This document shows, piece by piece, positions 22,889 to 31,865 of a stretch of DNA of 64,000 nt. Each line of letters opens with the position of its first letter. Position 1 is the first letter of the stretch. The stretch is from Mangrovimonas cancribranchiae (GTDB lineage: Bacteria > Bacteroidota > Bacteroidia > Flavobacteriales > Flavobacteriaceae), in contig NZ_CP136925.1 in the NCBI RefSeq assembly GCF_037126245.1, forward strand, positions 248,001 through 312,000. The letters are read 5' to 3'. The position numbers were made by a program, and so were the translations under genes. A model generated the notes under the pieces. That model searched no databases. It worked only from the letters and a program-made list of their open reading frames with translations, and was not told the DNA's origin.

Positions 22889-24805
22889 ATGAAGTATCAT
22901 ATTGGTATTGTATTGGTTTTAATAACGTTGTTAGGTTGTAAAGAATCAAAGGAACAACATCCAATGGAAGGGGAAAAAACCATCCCAGTTTCAAACACTT
23001 CTTTAGAGCGTGTAGAACCACCACATTGGTGGGTTGGTTTTAAAAACACCAAGTTACAATTGTTGGTAAATGACAATGGTATTGGTAGCTTTTCTGCACA
23101 AGTTGCTTATCCTGGCGTTACGGTAACTAAAGTGCATCAAGCTGATAGTCCCAACTATTTGTTTGTGGATTTAGAGATTGACAACACTACAAAACCTGGG
23201 AAGTTTGATGTACTATTTGAAGATGAAAATGGCACAAAAAAAACGCATACCTATGAGTTAAAATCAAGAACAATTGCTGCCGAAGATTATGTTGGTTTTG
23301 ATAGTAGCGACGCTATTTACCTTATCACACCAGATCGTTTTGCTAATGGTGATCCCTCTAACGATATAAATGAAAATTTACGGGAAACCACCATAAATCG
23401 TAACGATGATTACGGTCGTCACGGTGGCGATATTAAAGGTATCACTCAGCATTTAGATTACATTGAAAAGTTAGGATTTACGGCTATTTGGCCAACGCCA
23501 ATGCTTATTAACGATATGCTGCAATCCTCATATCACGGGTATGCAATGACTGATTTCTATCAAGTCGATCCACGTTTCGGATTGTTGGAAGATTACAAGA
23601 ATCTATCTCAAAAAATGCGAGACAAGGATATGAAATTGATAATGGATATGGTGGCTAATCACTGTGGGAGCAACCATTGGTGGATGGACGATTTACCATT
23701 TAAGAATTGGGTGAATCAGCAACAGGCTTTGGAGTCTGGTGACGCATTAAAAAACTCCAACCATCGCCGAACGGTTAATCAGGATAGCTATGCTTCAAAA
23801 AAAGATAAAGCCGAAATGAACGAAGGTTGGTTTGTTCGTGCGATGCCAGATTTAAACCAACGTAATACGTTTATGGCAAACTACATCATTCAAAATAATA
23901 TTTGGTGGATTGAAACCCTACAATTAGGTGGAATTCGTCAAGATACGTATCCATATCCAGATAAAGACTTTATGAGCGATTGGGCAGGCGCCATTATGAC
24001 CGAATACCCCAATTTTAATATTGTAGGCGAGGAATGGAGTACCAATCCGTTGTTGGTAGCCTATTGGCAAGAGGGGCATCAAAATAAAGATGGTTACAAG
24101 TCCAATTTAAAATCTACAATGGATTTTCCTATGCAGCAAACCATTGTTCAAGCATTAAATGAAGAGGAATCTTGGGGAACTGGTTTAGTGCGTATGTATG
24201 ATGGTTTAGCTAACGATTTTGGCTACACCAGACCAGAGGATGTTTTGGTATTTCCAGACAATCACGATATGAGCCGTGTTTATACACAATTGGGTGAAAA
24301 TCTTACCAAAACGCAAATGGCATTGGCCTATATGGCGTGTATGCCACGTACCTTACAAGTGTATTATGGTACAGAAGTGTTGATAAGCGATGCTGAAAAA
24401 CCTGGAGATCACGGGTTAATTAGAACCGATTTTCCCGGCGGTTGGGAAGGTGATACTGTAAACGGATTTACAGGTGAAGGTTTATCCGATGAGCAAACCG
24501 AAATGCAAACGTTTGTAATGAAACTTATGAATTACAGAAAGGATAGCAAAGCTATTCACAAAGGGGAAACCGTTCATTTTGCACCAGAGAATGGTGTTTA
24601 TGTTTTGTTTAGAACTATGGGAAATGAAACTGTTGTCTGTGTTTTAAATAAAAATGAAGAACCAGTTGAGTTGGATGTAAACCGTTTTTTAGAAATGAAT
24701 TTAAGAGGGAAAACATTCCACAACATAATATCTGACGAGTCTGTACAATGGAATGATACCCTGAAATTAAATAATAAAGGAGTAACACTATTGACTACAA
24801 AATAA
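22889..24805 (+). CDS. GH13 cyclomaltodextrinase/neopullulanase-type lipoprotein (SusA-like)
   Basis: Start set at 22889 (638 aa) because MKYHIGIVLVLITLLGC is then a proper lipoprotein signal; ATGs at 22859 and 22862 would bury it. The N-terminal module VEPPHWWVGFKNTKLQLLV is the cyclomaltodextrinase N-domain. GH13 barrel residues: DMVANHCGSNH, Asp352 (GGIRQDTYPYPD), Glu381 (NIVGEEWS), Asp460 (FPDNHDMSR). It should split cyclodextrins, pullulan or maltodextrins in the periplasm, as SusA does in Bacteroides. It follows GH65 by 54 bp and precedes the esterase-GH31 gene; a REP-like palindrome lies between the latter two. Confidence 0.9.
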   Translation: MKYHIGIVLVLITLLGCKESKEQHPMEGEKTIPVSNTSLERVEPPHWWVGFKNTKLQLLVNDNGIGSFSAQVAYPGVTVTKVHQADSPNYLFVDLEIDNTTKPGKFDVLFEDENGTKKTHTYELKSRTIAAEDYVGFDSSDAIYLITPDRFANGDPSNDINENLRETTINRNDDYGRHGGDIKGITQHLDYIEKLGFTAIWPTPMLINDMLQSSYHGYAMTDFYQVDPRFGLLEDYKNLSQKMRDKDMKLIMDMVANHCGSNHWWMDDLPFKNWVNQQQALESGDALKNSNHRRTVNQDSYASKKDKAEMNEGWFVRAMPDLNQRNTFMANYIIQNNIWWIETLQLGGIRQDTYPYPDKDFMSDWAGAIMTEYPNFNIVGEEWSTNPLLVAYWQEGHQNKDGYKSNLKSTMDFPMQQTIVQALNEEESWGTGLVRMYDGLANDFGYTRPEDVLVFPDNHDMSRVYTQLGENLTKTQMALAYMACMPRTLQVYYGTEVLISDAEKPGDHGLIRTDFPGGWEGDTVNGFTGEGLSDEQTEMQTFVMKLMNYRKDSKAIHKGETVHFAPENGVYVLFRTMGNETVVCVLNKNEEPVELDVNRFLEMNLRGKTFHNIISDESVQWNDTLKLNNKGVTLLTTK

Positions 24806-24812
24806 AACAACT

Positions 24813-24840
24813 TGTCATTCCGAACTTGTTTCGGAATCTT
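24813..24840 (+). repeat. REP-like palindromic element
   Basis: TGTCA followed by a perfect 8-bp stem ATTCCGAA / TTCGGAAT with the loop CTTGT, then CTT. This is the form of a dispersed repeat often met between genes of Bacteroidota. It fills the 44-bp gap before the esterase-GH31 gene. A related element in reverse orientation is inside mvaD (39874-39900). Confidence 0.6.
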
Positions 24841-24849
24841 AATATAAGT

Positions 24850-27800
24850 ATGAAGCAAATTAAATATATACTATTTTTCTTATTATTTCAAGTAGTAAAT
24901 GCCCAAGTCACCGTTGTTGTAGAAGACCTTCCGGAGCAAACCCTAAACGATGCTTCCATATTTATTTCAGGAGATTTTGAAGGCTGGTCTGGTGGAAGTG
25001 CCGCTTATCAACTTCAAAATACTAATGGACATTATTCGATAACACTTCCCAAGCAAAAAGGAAGCATCAATTTTAAGTTCACTCAAGGCTCTTGGGAAAC
25101 TGTGGAGAGTGATGAAAAAGGCTCGGCTATAGACAATCATTCTTACACTTTTGAAAACCCCAACGACACACTAAAGCTAAGTATAAAAGGTTGGACACAT
25201 CTTTTCGATGAGCAACCACAATCCACTGCAGCAAAAAACGTCACGGTAATTTCAACCGAATTTGAAATACCAGAGCTCAATCGAAAACGCCGTGTTTGGA
25301 TCTATTTGCCACCTAATTACAAAGTGTCCAAAAAATCATTCCCCGTCGTTTATATGCACGATGGTCAAAACCTGTTTGATGCCACAACATCCAATTTTGG
25401 GGAATGGGAAATAGACGAAACCTTAAACAAGCTCTTCAAGGAAAAACAAATGGAGCTTATTGTTGTTGGTGTTGATAATGGCAGCGACAAACGTTTGGAT
25501 GAATACTCGCCTTGGGAACACGAAAAATATGGTGGTGGCGAAGGCGATGCCTATCTAGAATTTATTGTCAATACCTTAAAACCTTACATTGATACGAATT
25601 ACAATACGCTAACCGATAAAAGCAACACAGGTATTTTTGGGAGCTCAATGGGTGGTTTGATATCGCATTATGCAGCCTTAAAATACCCTCAAGTTTTTGG
25701 TAAAGTAGGGGTGTATTCGCCAGCATTTTGGTTTGCGCCTCAAGTGTTCGATTTTACAAAAAACAAAGCCAATGTAGGTAATACAAAAATGTACTTTTTG
25801 GCAGGAGGAAAAGAAGGCGAAAAAGCAGGTTATAATGAAATAAGCCAGACCGTTAGCGATATGAACAAGATGGTCGAAACACTCAAAAATAATGGTTTCC
25901 CGTCAAAAAGCATCACGTCCAAAGTTGTTCCCGAAGGCAAGCACAACGAAAAGTTGTGGCGCGAAAATTTTGAAGAAGCCATACTGTGGTTGTTCCCAGA
26001 AGCTGTTACTGAAAGAAAATTCGTGAGTGCTGAATTTCAAGATGGCGAGTTTTTAAAGATTAAAATGAATGATGGCGAATACAAAATTGAATTTTATACA
26101 CCTGAAATTGTAGAAACAACTTTTATCCCCAATGGCGAACAATTAAAACCCAATTCGCACGCTGTTGTACTATCTAAAACTGCATCGGATGTTCAATTCA
26201 AACAGAACGATTCACTGTTGACGTTTGGTACAGATGATTTTCAAGTTAAAGCGCATAAAAATCCTTTTAAAATAGCGTATTGGTATAAGGGAAAAGAGGT
26301 TACTTCAGAGCAATATGGTTATCAAAAAACAGATGGTTTTGAAAGCTTGAATTTCAATTTAAAACCAGATGAAATCTTATACGGTGGCGGAGCCAGAGCT
26401 TTGGGGATGAACCGTCGCGGGTATCGTTTGGAGCTCTACAACAAAGCTCATTACGGTTACGAAACGCATAGCGAATTAATGAATTTCACCTTGCCAATTG
26501 TCTTATCTTCAAATAAATATCTGCTGCATTTTGATAACGCCCCAATTGGCTTTTTAGATTTGGATAGTCAAGAAGATAATACGCTAACTTACGAAACCAT
26601 TTCCGGTAGAAAAACCTACCAAGTTGTTGTTGGGGATTCGTGGTATGATATAGTTGATAACTATACTAATCTTACCGGAAAACAACCTATGTTGCCACGT
26701 TGGGCTTTAGGTAATTTTTCCAGTCGATTTGGATACCATTCGCAAAAGGAAACTTTGGAAACCATCAAAAAATTTAAGAAAGAAAACATTCCTGTGGATG
26801 CCATTATTTTGGACTTATACTGGTTTGGAAAAGAAGTGATGGGAACAATGGGAAATCTAGAATTTGATAGAGATTCGTTCCCAAATCCCAAACAAATGAT
26901 CAAAACCTTACGTGATCAAGATGTGGAAACCATTCTCATTACCGAGCCTTTTATTTTAACGACCTCCAAGCGTTGGGAGGAAGCAGTTGCCAACAGCGCT
27001 TTGGCAAAAGATAGCTTGGGCAATCCGGCAACCTACGATTTTTTCTTTGGCAATACAGGTTTGGTCGATGTGTTTAGTAAATCTGGTTACAATTGGTTTA
27101 AACATATTAATAAAAGTCTATTAGATTTCGGCGTAACCGGAATTTGGGGCGATTTGGGTGAGCCCGAAGTCCATCCGTCAAGCTTGGTTCACGAAACAGG
27201 AACTGCCAATGAGGTTCACAATATTTATGGGCACGATTGGGCAAAATTAGTACAAGAAGCATTTCACGAAGCTAGACCAAATCAGCGACCATTTATTTTA
27301 ATGCGTGCTGGTTATTCAGGCTCACAACGCTACGGGATGGTGCCTTGGTCTGGCGACGTCAATAGAACTTGGGGCGGTTTGCAGAGTCAGCCTGAAATTG
27401 CCTTGCAAATGGGAATGCAAGGGTTGGCTTATATGCATAGCGATCTCGGTGGTTTTGCAGGAGCTAATCTTGATGATGAATTGTATGTGCGCTGGTTACA
27501 GTATGGTATATTTCAACCTATTTTTAGGCCACACGCACAAGAAGAAGTAGCGAGCGAACCTATTTTTAGAAGCGAAAAGGCCAAAGCATTAGCAAAGCAA
27601 GCTATTGAATTACGTTACAAATTGCTGCCTTACAATTATCAAATGATGTATGAAAATAATACACAAGGTAAGCCACTAATGCGACCTTTGTTTTTTGAAG
27701 AACCAGAAAATCAAGACCTATTGGGGTATTCTAAAACCTATCTTTGGGGATCTGATATTTTGGTAGCGCCAATTCTTGAAGCCGACCCAAAAAGCCAAGA

Positions 27801-28341
27801 GGTTTATTTTCCAAAGCCATCTAATTGGTTTGACTTTTATTCCGATGAAAGGTTCAAAGGAGGAAGCACTACAACCTACGATTTAAAAGAAGAGAGTATT
27901 CCAACCTTTGTGCGTGGCGGAAGCTTTGTTCCTATGGCAAAACCCATACAATCTACAAAGGCATACGATGGTAATATTTTGGAACTTCATTATTATTTTG
28001 ATGAGACCATAACCGAGAAGTCCAAAAGCCAATTATATAATGACGACGGAATCACAGCCAATGCTTATGAAAAAGGGCTGTATGAAATCTTGCAGTTTGA
28101 AGCCGAAATTAAAGGGCGTAACTTAGAAATTGAATTTGAAACGGAGTTAGGTGCAAACTATCAACCAACAACAAAGCAAATTGAGCTTATCGTTCACAAT
28201 ATTCAAAAGCAACCAAAACGTATAAAAGTTGATGGAAAACGTCAAAAAACACGCTACAATTCAAGTAAAAAAACAACACATATTCCAACCACTTGGAATA
28301 CTAAAAATAACAAAACAATTACACTAAAACTAAACCTATAG
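24850..28341 (+). CDS. Fusion of a CE1-like esterase and a GH31 alpha-glucosidase
   Basis: Start at 24850 (1163 aa) gives the signal peptide MKQIKYILFFLLFQVVNAQ; the upstream ATG at 24826 lies in the REP-like element. Part 1 (to about residue 385) has an E-set/CBM-like module and an esterase D/enterochelin-esterase-like alpha/beta hydrolase: RRVWIYLPPNY, PVVYMHDGQNLFD, nucleophile Ser266 in GIFGSSMGG, likely His365 in EGKHNEKLW. Part 2 is a full GH31 enzyme with N-domain, barrel (nucleophile Asp768 in GIWGDLGEPE, acid/base Asp836 in WSGDVNRTW) and C-terminal sandwich. The GH31 half probably acts on maltodextrins in the periplasm. The esterase half may remove acyl groups or be a degenerate binding module. 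The fusion is continuous, without a stop or frameshift. Confidence 0.9.
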   Translation: MKQIKYILFFLLFQVVNAQVTVVVEDLPEQTLNDASIFISGDFEGWSGGSAAYQLQNTNGHYSITLPKQKGSINFKFTQGSWETVESDEKGSAIDNHSYTFENPNDTLKLSIKGWTHLFDEQPQSTAAKNVTVISTEFEIPELNRKRRVWIYLPPNYKVSKKSFPVVYMHDGQNLFDATTSNFGEWEIDETLNKLFKEKQMELIVVGVDNGSDKRLDEYSPWEHEKYGGGEGDAYLEFIVNTLKPYIDTNYNTLTDKSNTGIFGSSMGGLISHYAALKYPQVFGKVGVYSPAFWFAPQVFDFTKNKANVGNTKMYFLAGGKEGEKAGYNEISQTVSDMNKMVETLKNNGFPSKSITSKVVPEGKHNEKLWRENFEEAILWLFPEAVTERKFVSAEFQDGEFLKIKMNDGEYKIEFYTPEIVETTFIPNGEQLKPNSHAVVLSKTASDVQFKQNDSLLTFGTDDFQVKAHKNPFKIAYWYKGKEVTSEQYGYQKTDGFESLNFNLKPDEILYGGGARALGMNRRGYRLELYNKAHYGYETHSELMNFTLPIVLSSNKYLLHFDNAPIGFLDLDSQEDNTLTYETISGRKTYQVVVGDSWYDIVDNYTNLTGKQPMLPRWALGNFSSRFGYHSQKETLETIKKFKKENIPVDAIILDLYWFGKEVMGTMGNLEFDRDSFPNPKQMIKTLRDQDVETILITEPFILTTSKRWEEAVANSALAKDSLGNPATYDFFFGNTGLVDVFSKSGYNWFKHINKSLLDFGVTGIWGDLGEPEVHPSSLVHETGTANEVHNIYGHDWAKLVQEAFHEARPNQRPFILMRAGYSGSQRYGMVPWSGDVNRTWGGLQSQPEIALQMGMQGLAYMHSDLGGFAGANLDDELYVRWLQYGIFQPIFRPHAQEEVASEPIFRSEKAKALAKQAIELRYKLLPYNYQMMYENNTQGKPLMRPLFFEEPENQDLLGYSKTYLWGSDILVAPILEADPKSQEVYFPKPSNWFDFYSDERFKGGSTTTYDLKEESIPTFVRGGSFVPMAKPIQSTKAYDGNILELHYYFDETITEKSKSQLYNDDGITANAYEKGLYEILQFEAEIKGRNLEIEFETELGANYQPTTKQIELIVHNIQKQPKRIKVDGKRQKTRYNSSKKTTHIPTTWNTKNNKTITLKLNL

Positions 28342-28344
28342 ACA

Positions 28345-29781
28345 ATGAGAAAATTAATAGCTCTTTTGGTAACTATTACCGTTTTTACATCTTGTAAAGA
28401 TGAGAAAAAAACAGAAAATGAAAGTCCTGTTGTAGAAAAGCAGGAAGAAACAATTCCCGATTTTAATGCCAATGTAGAAGAACGCGCAGTGATTTATGAA
28501 GCCAATATTCGTCAGTATTCACCAGAAGGTACTTTTGATGCTTTCACCAAAGATATTCCTGTATTAAAGGACTTGGGCGTAAAAGTAATTTGGGTAATGC
28601 CAATTAATAGAATTTCTGAAGTAAAACGTAAAGCTACAGATGGACAGTTCACAAGCAATATCGAGGACGAAGAGGAACGTAAGAAATATCTGGGAAGTTA
28701 TTATTCGGTATCCGATTATCGTTCTATAAATCCAGAATTTGGAACTTTAGAAGACTTTCAAGAGTTGGTTGATACAGCTCACGAAAATGGTATTTACGTA
28801 ATTGTCGATTGGGTGCCAAACCACACAGGTTGGGATCACCCTTGGATTACAGAACACCCTGAATATTTTACACAAAATGAAGCAGGTGAAATCATCGATC
28901 CCATCAATCCAGATACTGGAGAATCTTGGGGTTGGACAGATGTTGCCGATTTAAATTACGATAACCAAGATATGCGTAATGCTATGATTGCCGATATGAA
29001 ATATTGGGTGGAAGACGTCAATATTGATGGCTATAGAATGGACGTGGCACATAAAGTTCCAGTTGATTTCTTTAAACGTGCTATAGATACGTTAAAAGCT
29101 GTAAAACCTGTATTTATGTTGGCAGAAGCAGAGCAACCAGATTTATTGCAAAACGGATTTGATATGCATTATGGTTGGGAAGCTCATCACATTTTTAACG
29201 ATATAGCCAAAGGCCATAAAACCGTAAAAGCATTGGATGAGTATATGGTGAAAATTGATTCGACTTTACAAGCCGATGATATCAATATGTACTTTGTTAC
29301 CAATCACGACGAAAACTCTTGGGCTGGAACTTTAAAAGAACGTATGCCAGAAAACAAGGAGATTTTTACTGCATTGAGTTATACAATTCCAGGAATGCCT
29401 TTGATTTATTCAGGACAAGAATACGATATGGAACATCGTTTAAAGTTCTTCGAGAAAGATTCTATTCCAAAAACAAAAGGCGCTTATTTTGAATTGCTTA
29501 AAAAGCTAGGTGAGTTAAAGAATACCAACAAAGCCTTAAATGGTGGAAAAGCAGCAGCAGCTTACCAAAGATTGAATGCTGAAAATGAAAAAGTTTTGGT
29601 TTTTAAACGTGAAAAAGCAGGAGATGAAATCATCTTTGTGGGTAATTTCACAGCAGAATCACAATCTGTTACCCCGGAAGTTTCAGGAGATTTCACCGAT
29701 TACTTATCCAATCAAACGGTAAAACTAGAAGGCAATGAAATAACATTACAACCTTGGGAATATAAAATTTTAGTAAAGTAA
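28345..29781 (+). CDS. GH13 alpha-amylase family lipoprotein
   Basis: The 478-residue protein begins MRKLIALLVTITVFTSC, a lipoprotein signal, followed by a Glu/Lys-rich linker. GH13 motifs: VIYEANIRQYSPEG, DWVPNHTGWDH, nucleophile Asp233 (DGYRMDVAH), acid/base Glu261 (MLAEAE), Asp322 (VTNHDENSW), and a short C-terminal domain. It belongs to the compact alpha-amylase/glucosidase type common in Bacteroidota starch loci and should cut maltodextrins in the periplasm or at the outer membrane. It starts 3 bp after the GH31 fusion and ends 4 bp before GH97. Confidence 0.92.
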   Translation: MRKLIALLVTITVFTSCKDEKKTENESPVVEKQEETIPDFNANVEERAVIYEANIRQYSPEGTFDAFTKDIPVLKDLGVKVIWVMPINRISEVKRKATDGQFTSNIEDEEERKKYLGSYYSVSDYRSINPEFGTLEDFQELVDTAHENGIYVIVDWVPNHTGWDHPWITEHPEYFTQNEAGEIIDPINPDTGESWGWTDVADLNYDNQDMRNAMIADMKYWVEDVNIDGYRMDVAHKVPVDFFKRAIDTLKAVKPVFMLAEAEQPDLLQNGFDMHYGWEAHHIFNDIAKGHKTVKALDEYMVKIDSTLQADDINMYFVTNHDENSWAGTLKERMPENKEIFTALSYTIPGMPLIYSGQEYDMEHRLKFFEKDSIPKTKGAYFELLKKLGELKNTNKALNGGKAAAAYQRLNAENEKVLVFKREKAGDEIIFVGNFTAESQSVTPEVSGDFTDYLSNQTVKLEGNEITLQPWEYKILVK

Positions 29782-29785
29782 AATA

Positions 29786-31840
29786 ATGAAACATACAGTC
29801 GTTATACTTATTACTGCAATTATATTATCAAGTTGTAGTGAGCCAAAACAAAAGCGCTATCAGACTAGTTCACCTAATGGGAATATTGAGGTCGATTTTA
29901 ATGTGAACGACCTAGGTGAGCCATTCTATTTGGTTGCATTCAACAACAAAACTATTGTAGATACATCGTATTTAGGATTTGATTTTGTGGATGCGAAATC
30001 TTTAAAAGATAACTTCAAGATCATCAATTCAATTGCATCAACTTTTAATGAAACTTGGCAAATGCCATGGGGCGAACAAGAAGATGTGGTGAACCATTAC
30101 AACGAATTGAGAGTTGAATTAGAGGAAACTTCAGAATTAAATAGAAAAGTAAATCTTGTTTTTAAAGTGTATAACGACGGTATTGGTTTTAGATACGAAT
30201 TTCCAGAGCAGCCAAACTTTAAAGAAGCTTTAATTACCGAAGAGCAAACCGAATTTAATCTAACAGAAGATTACAAAACCTTTTGGATTCCTGGAGATTG
30301 GGAGATTTACGAACATTTATATAGTACGACCAAACTATCAGAAATTGATGCGATAAGCAAACGTAACCATCCTAATTTGGCACAAACTCATATACCAAAT
30401 AATGCGGTAAATACACCAGTAACAATGGTTGGTAAAGATGGTACGCATTTAAGTTTTCACGAAGCAGCACTGGTAGATTATTCAGGGATGACTTTAGAGG
30501 TTGATACTGAAAATTTAAACTTAAAAAGTGTGTTAGTAGGTAGCGATAATACCAATTACAAAGTAAAACGTAGTTTACCGTTCAACACACCTTGGAGAAC
30601 GCTTCAAATTAGCGATAGTGCTCCAGATTTAATCGAGTCAAAACTGATTGTAAACCTAAACGAACCGAATAAGTTAGGCGATGTCTCTTGGTTTAAACCT
30701 ATGAAGTATGCAGGTATTTGGTGGGAATTACATCTAGGAAAGAGTACGTGGGATTATGCCTCAGGGAAACACGGAGCAACAACAGAAAACGCAAAAAAAT
30801 ATATAGATTTTTCAGCAAAAAATAATATTGGAGGTGTTTTGGTAGAAGGCTGGAATACTGGCTGGGCTGAAGAAGAAGGTGGTTTCGATTTTATAACCCC
30901 TTATCCAGATTATGATATAGAAGAAGTTGTAGACTATGGAAAAGAAAAAGGAGTTGAGATTGTGATGCACCACGAAACTTATGGCGGTGTAGACACTTAT
31001 ATTAAATATCAGGATTCTGCTTATGCTTTAATGAATCATTTGGGCATACATTCAGTAAAGTCTGGTTATGTTTTTACACTGTCTCCAAAAGGCGAATATC
31101 ACCATGGGCAGTTTATGGTGAATCATCATAACAATTCGGTAATTAAAGCGGCAGAAAATCAAATAGCTGTTAATGCGCACGAACCTATAAAAGCTACTGG
31201 TTTACGTAGAACGTATCCTAATACCATTGCTCGGGAAGGGTTGCGAGGTCAGGAGTTTAACGCATGGGCTTCAGATGGTGGCAATCCACCAGAGCACCTG
31301 CCAATTGTCGCTTTCACACGTATGTTGGCTGGCCCTATAGATTATACACCTGGTATTTTCAATATAAAATTTGATGAATACAAGCCCGATAATCAAGTGA
31401 ATACTACGTTGGCTCAGCAATTGGCATTGTATGTGGTTATTTACAGCCCCATACAAATGGCTGCCGATTTGATTGAACATTACGAAGCCAATCCAAAGGC
31501 GCTTCAGTTTATAAAAGATGTTGGTGTGGATTGGCAACAAACTAAAGTTTTGAATGGCGAAGTAGGTGATTTTGTAACCATCGCCAGAAAAGAACGAAAA
31601 ACAGGTAATTGGTTTGTTGGTGGAATAACCGATGAAAATGCACGAACTGTTACCGTCGATTTTAGTTTTTTAGACGATAATGAAACCTATCAAGCTACTA
31701 TTTACAAAGATGGAAAGAATGCCCATTGGAATGACAACCCGTTGGATTTGGACGTTGAAACTATTAATATTACAAAAGACTCTAAGCTTAGCATAAAACT
31801 TGCAGAAGGTGGTGGATTTGCAATTAGCCTAATGAAATAA
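29786..31840 (+). CDS. susB: GH97 alpha-glucosidase, SusB-type lipoprotein
   Basis: The 684-residue protein has a lipoprotein signal (HTVVILITAIILSSC), an N-terminal GH97 sandwich, a TIM barrel and a C-terminal domain. Acidic residues fall at Glu397 (VMHHET), Glu466 (NAHEP), Glu484 and Glu490 (GLRGQEFN). Their spacing equals that of SusB Glu439, Glu508, Glu526 and Glu532, so this is the inverting, calcium-dependent SusB subgroup, not the retaining GH97b alpha-galactosidases. It releases glucose from alpha-glucan oligosaccharides in the periplasm. It is last in the rightward operon and is followed directly by a terminator. Confidence 0.94.
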   Translation: MKHTVVILITAIILSSCSEPKQKRYQTSSPNGNIEVDFNVNDLGEPFYLVAFNNKTIVDTSYLGFDFVDAKSLKDNFKIINSIASTFNETWQMPWGEQEDVVNHYNELRVELEETSELNRKVNLVFKVYNDGIGFRYEFPEQPNFKEALITEEQTEFNLTEDYKTFWIPGDWEIYEHLYSTTKLSEIDAISKRNHPNLAQTHIPNNAVNTPVTMVGKDGTHLSFHEAALVDYSGMTLEVDTENLNLKSVLVGSDNTNYKVKRSLPFNTPWRTLQISDSAPDLIESKLIVNLNEPNKLGDVSWFKPMKYAGIWWELHLGKSTWDYASGKHGATTENAKKYIDFSAKNNIGGVLVEGWNTGWAEEEGGFDFITPYPDYDIEEVVDYGKEKGVEIVMHHETYGGVDTYIKYQDSAYALMNHLGIHSVKSGYVFTLSPKGEYHHGQFMVNHHNNSVIKAAENQIAVNAHEPIKATGLRRTYPNTIAREGLRGQEFNAWASDGGNPPEHLPIVAFTRMLAGPIDYTPGIFNIKFDEYKPDNQVNTTLAQQLALYVVIYSPIQMAADLIEHYEANPKALQFIKDVGVDWQQTKVLNGEVGDFVTIARKERKTGNWFVGGITDENARTVTVDFSFLDDNETYQATIYKDGKNAHWNDNPLDLDVETINITKDSKLSIKLAEGGGFAISLMK

Positions 31841-31841
31841 T

Positions 31842-31865
31842 AAAAAGCTCCGAAAGGGGCTTTTT
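31842..31865. terminator. Bidirectional terminator after the GH97 gene
   Basis: AAAAAGCTCC / GGGGCTTTTT stem (one G-T pair) with a GAAA loop. It lies between convergent genes and overlaps the stop codon of the leftward secreted protein gene. Confidence 0.88.
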
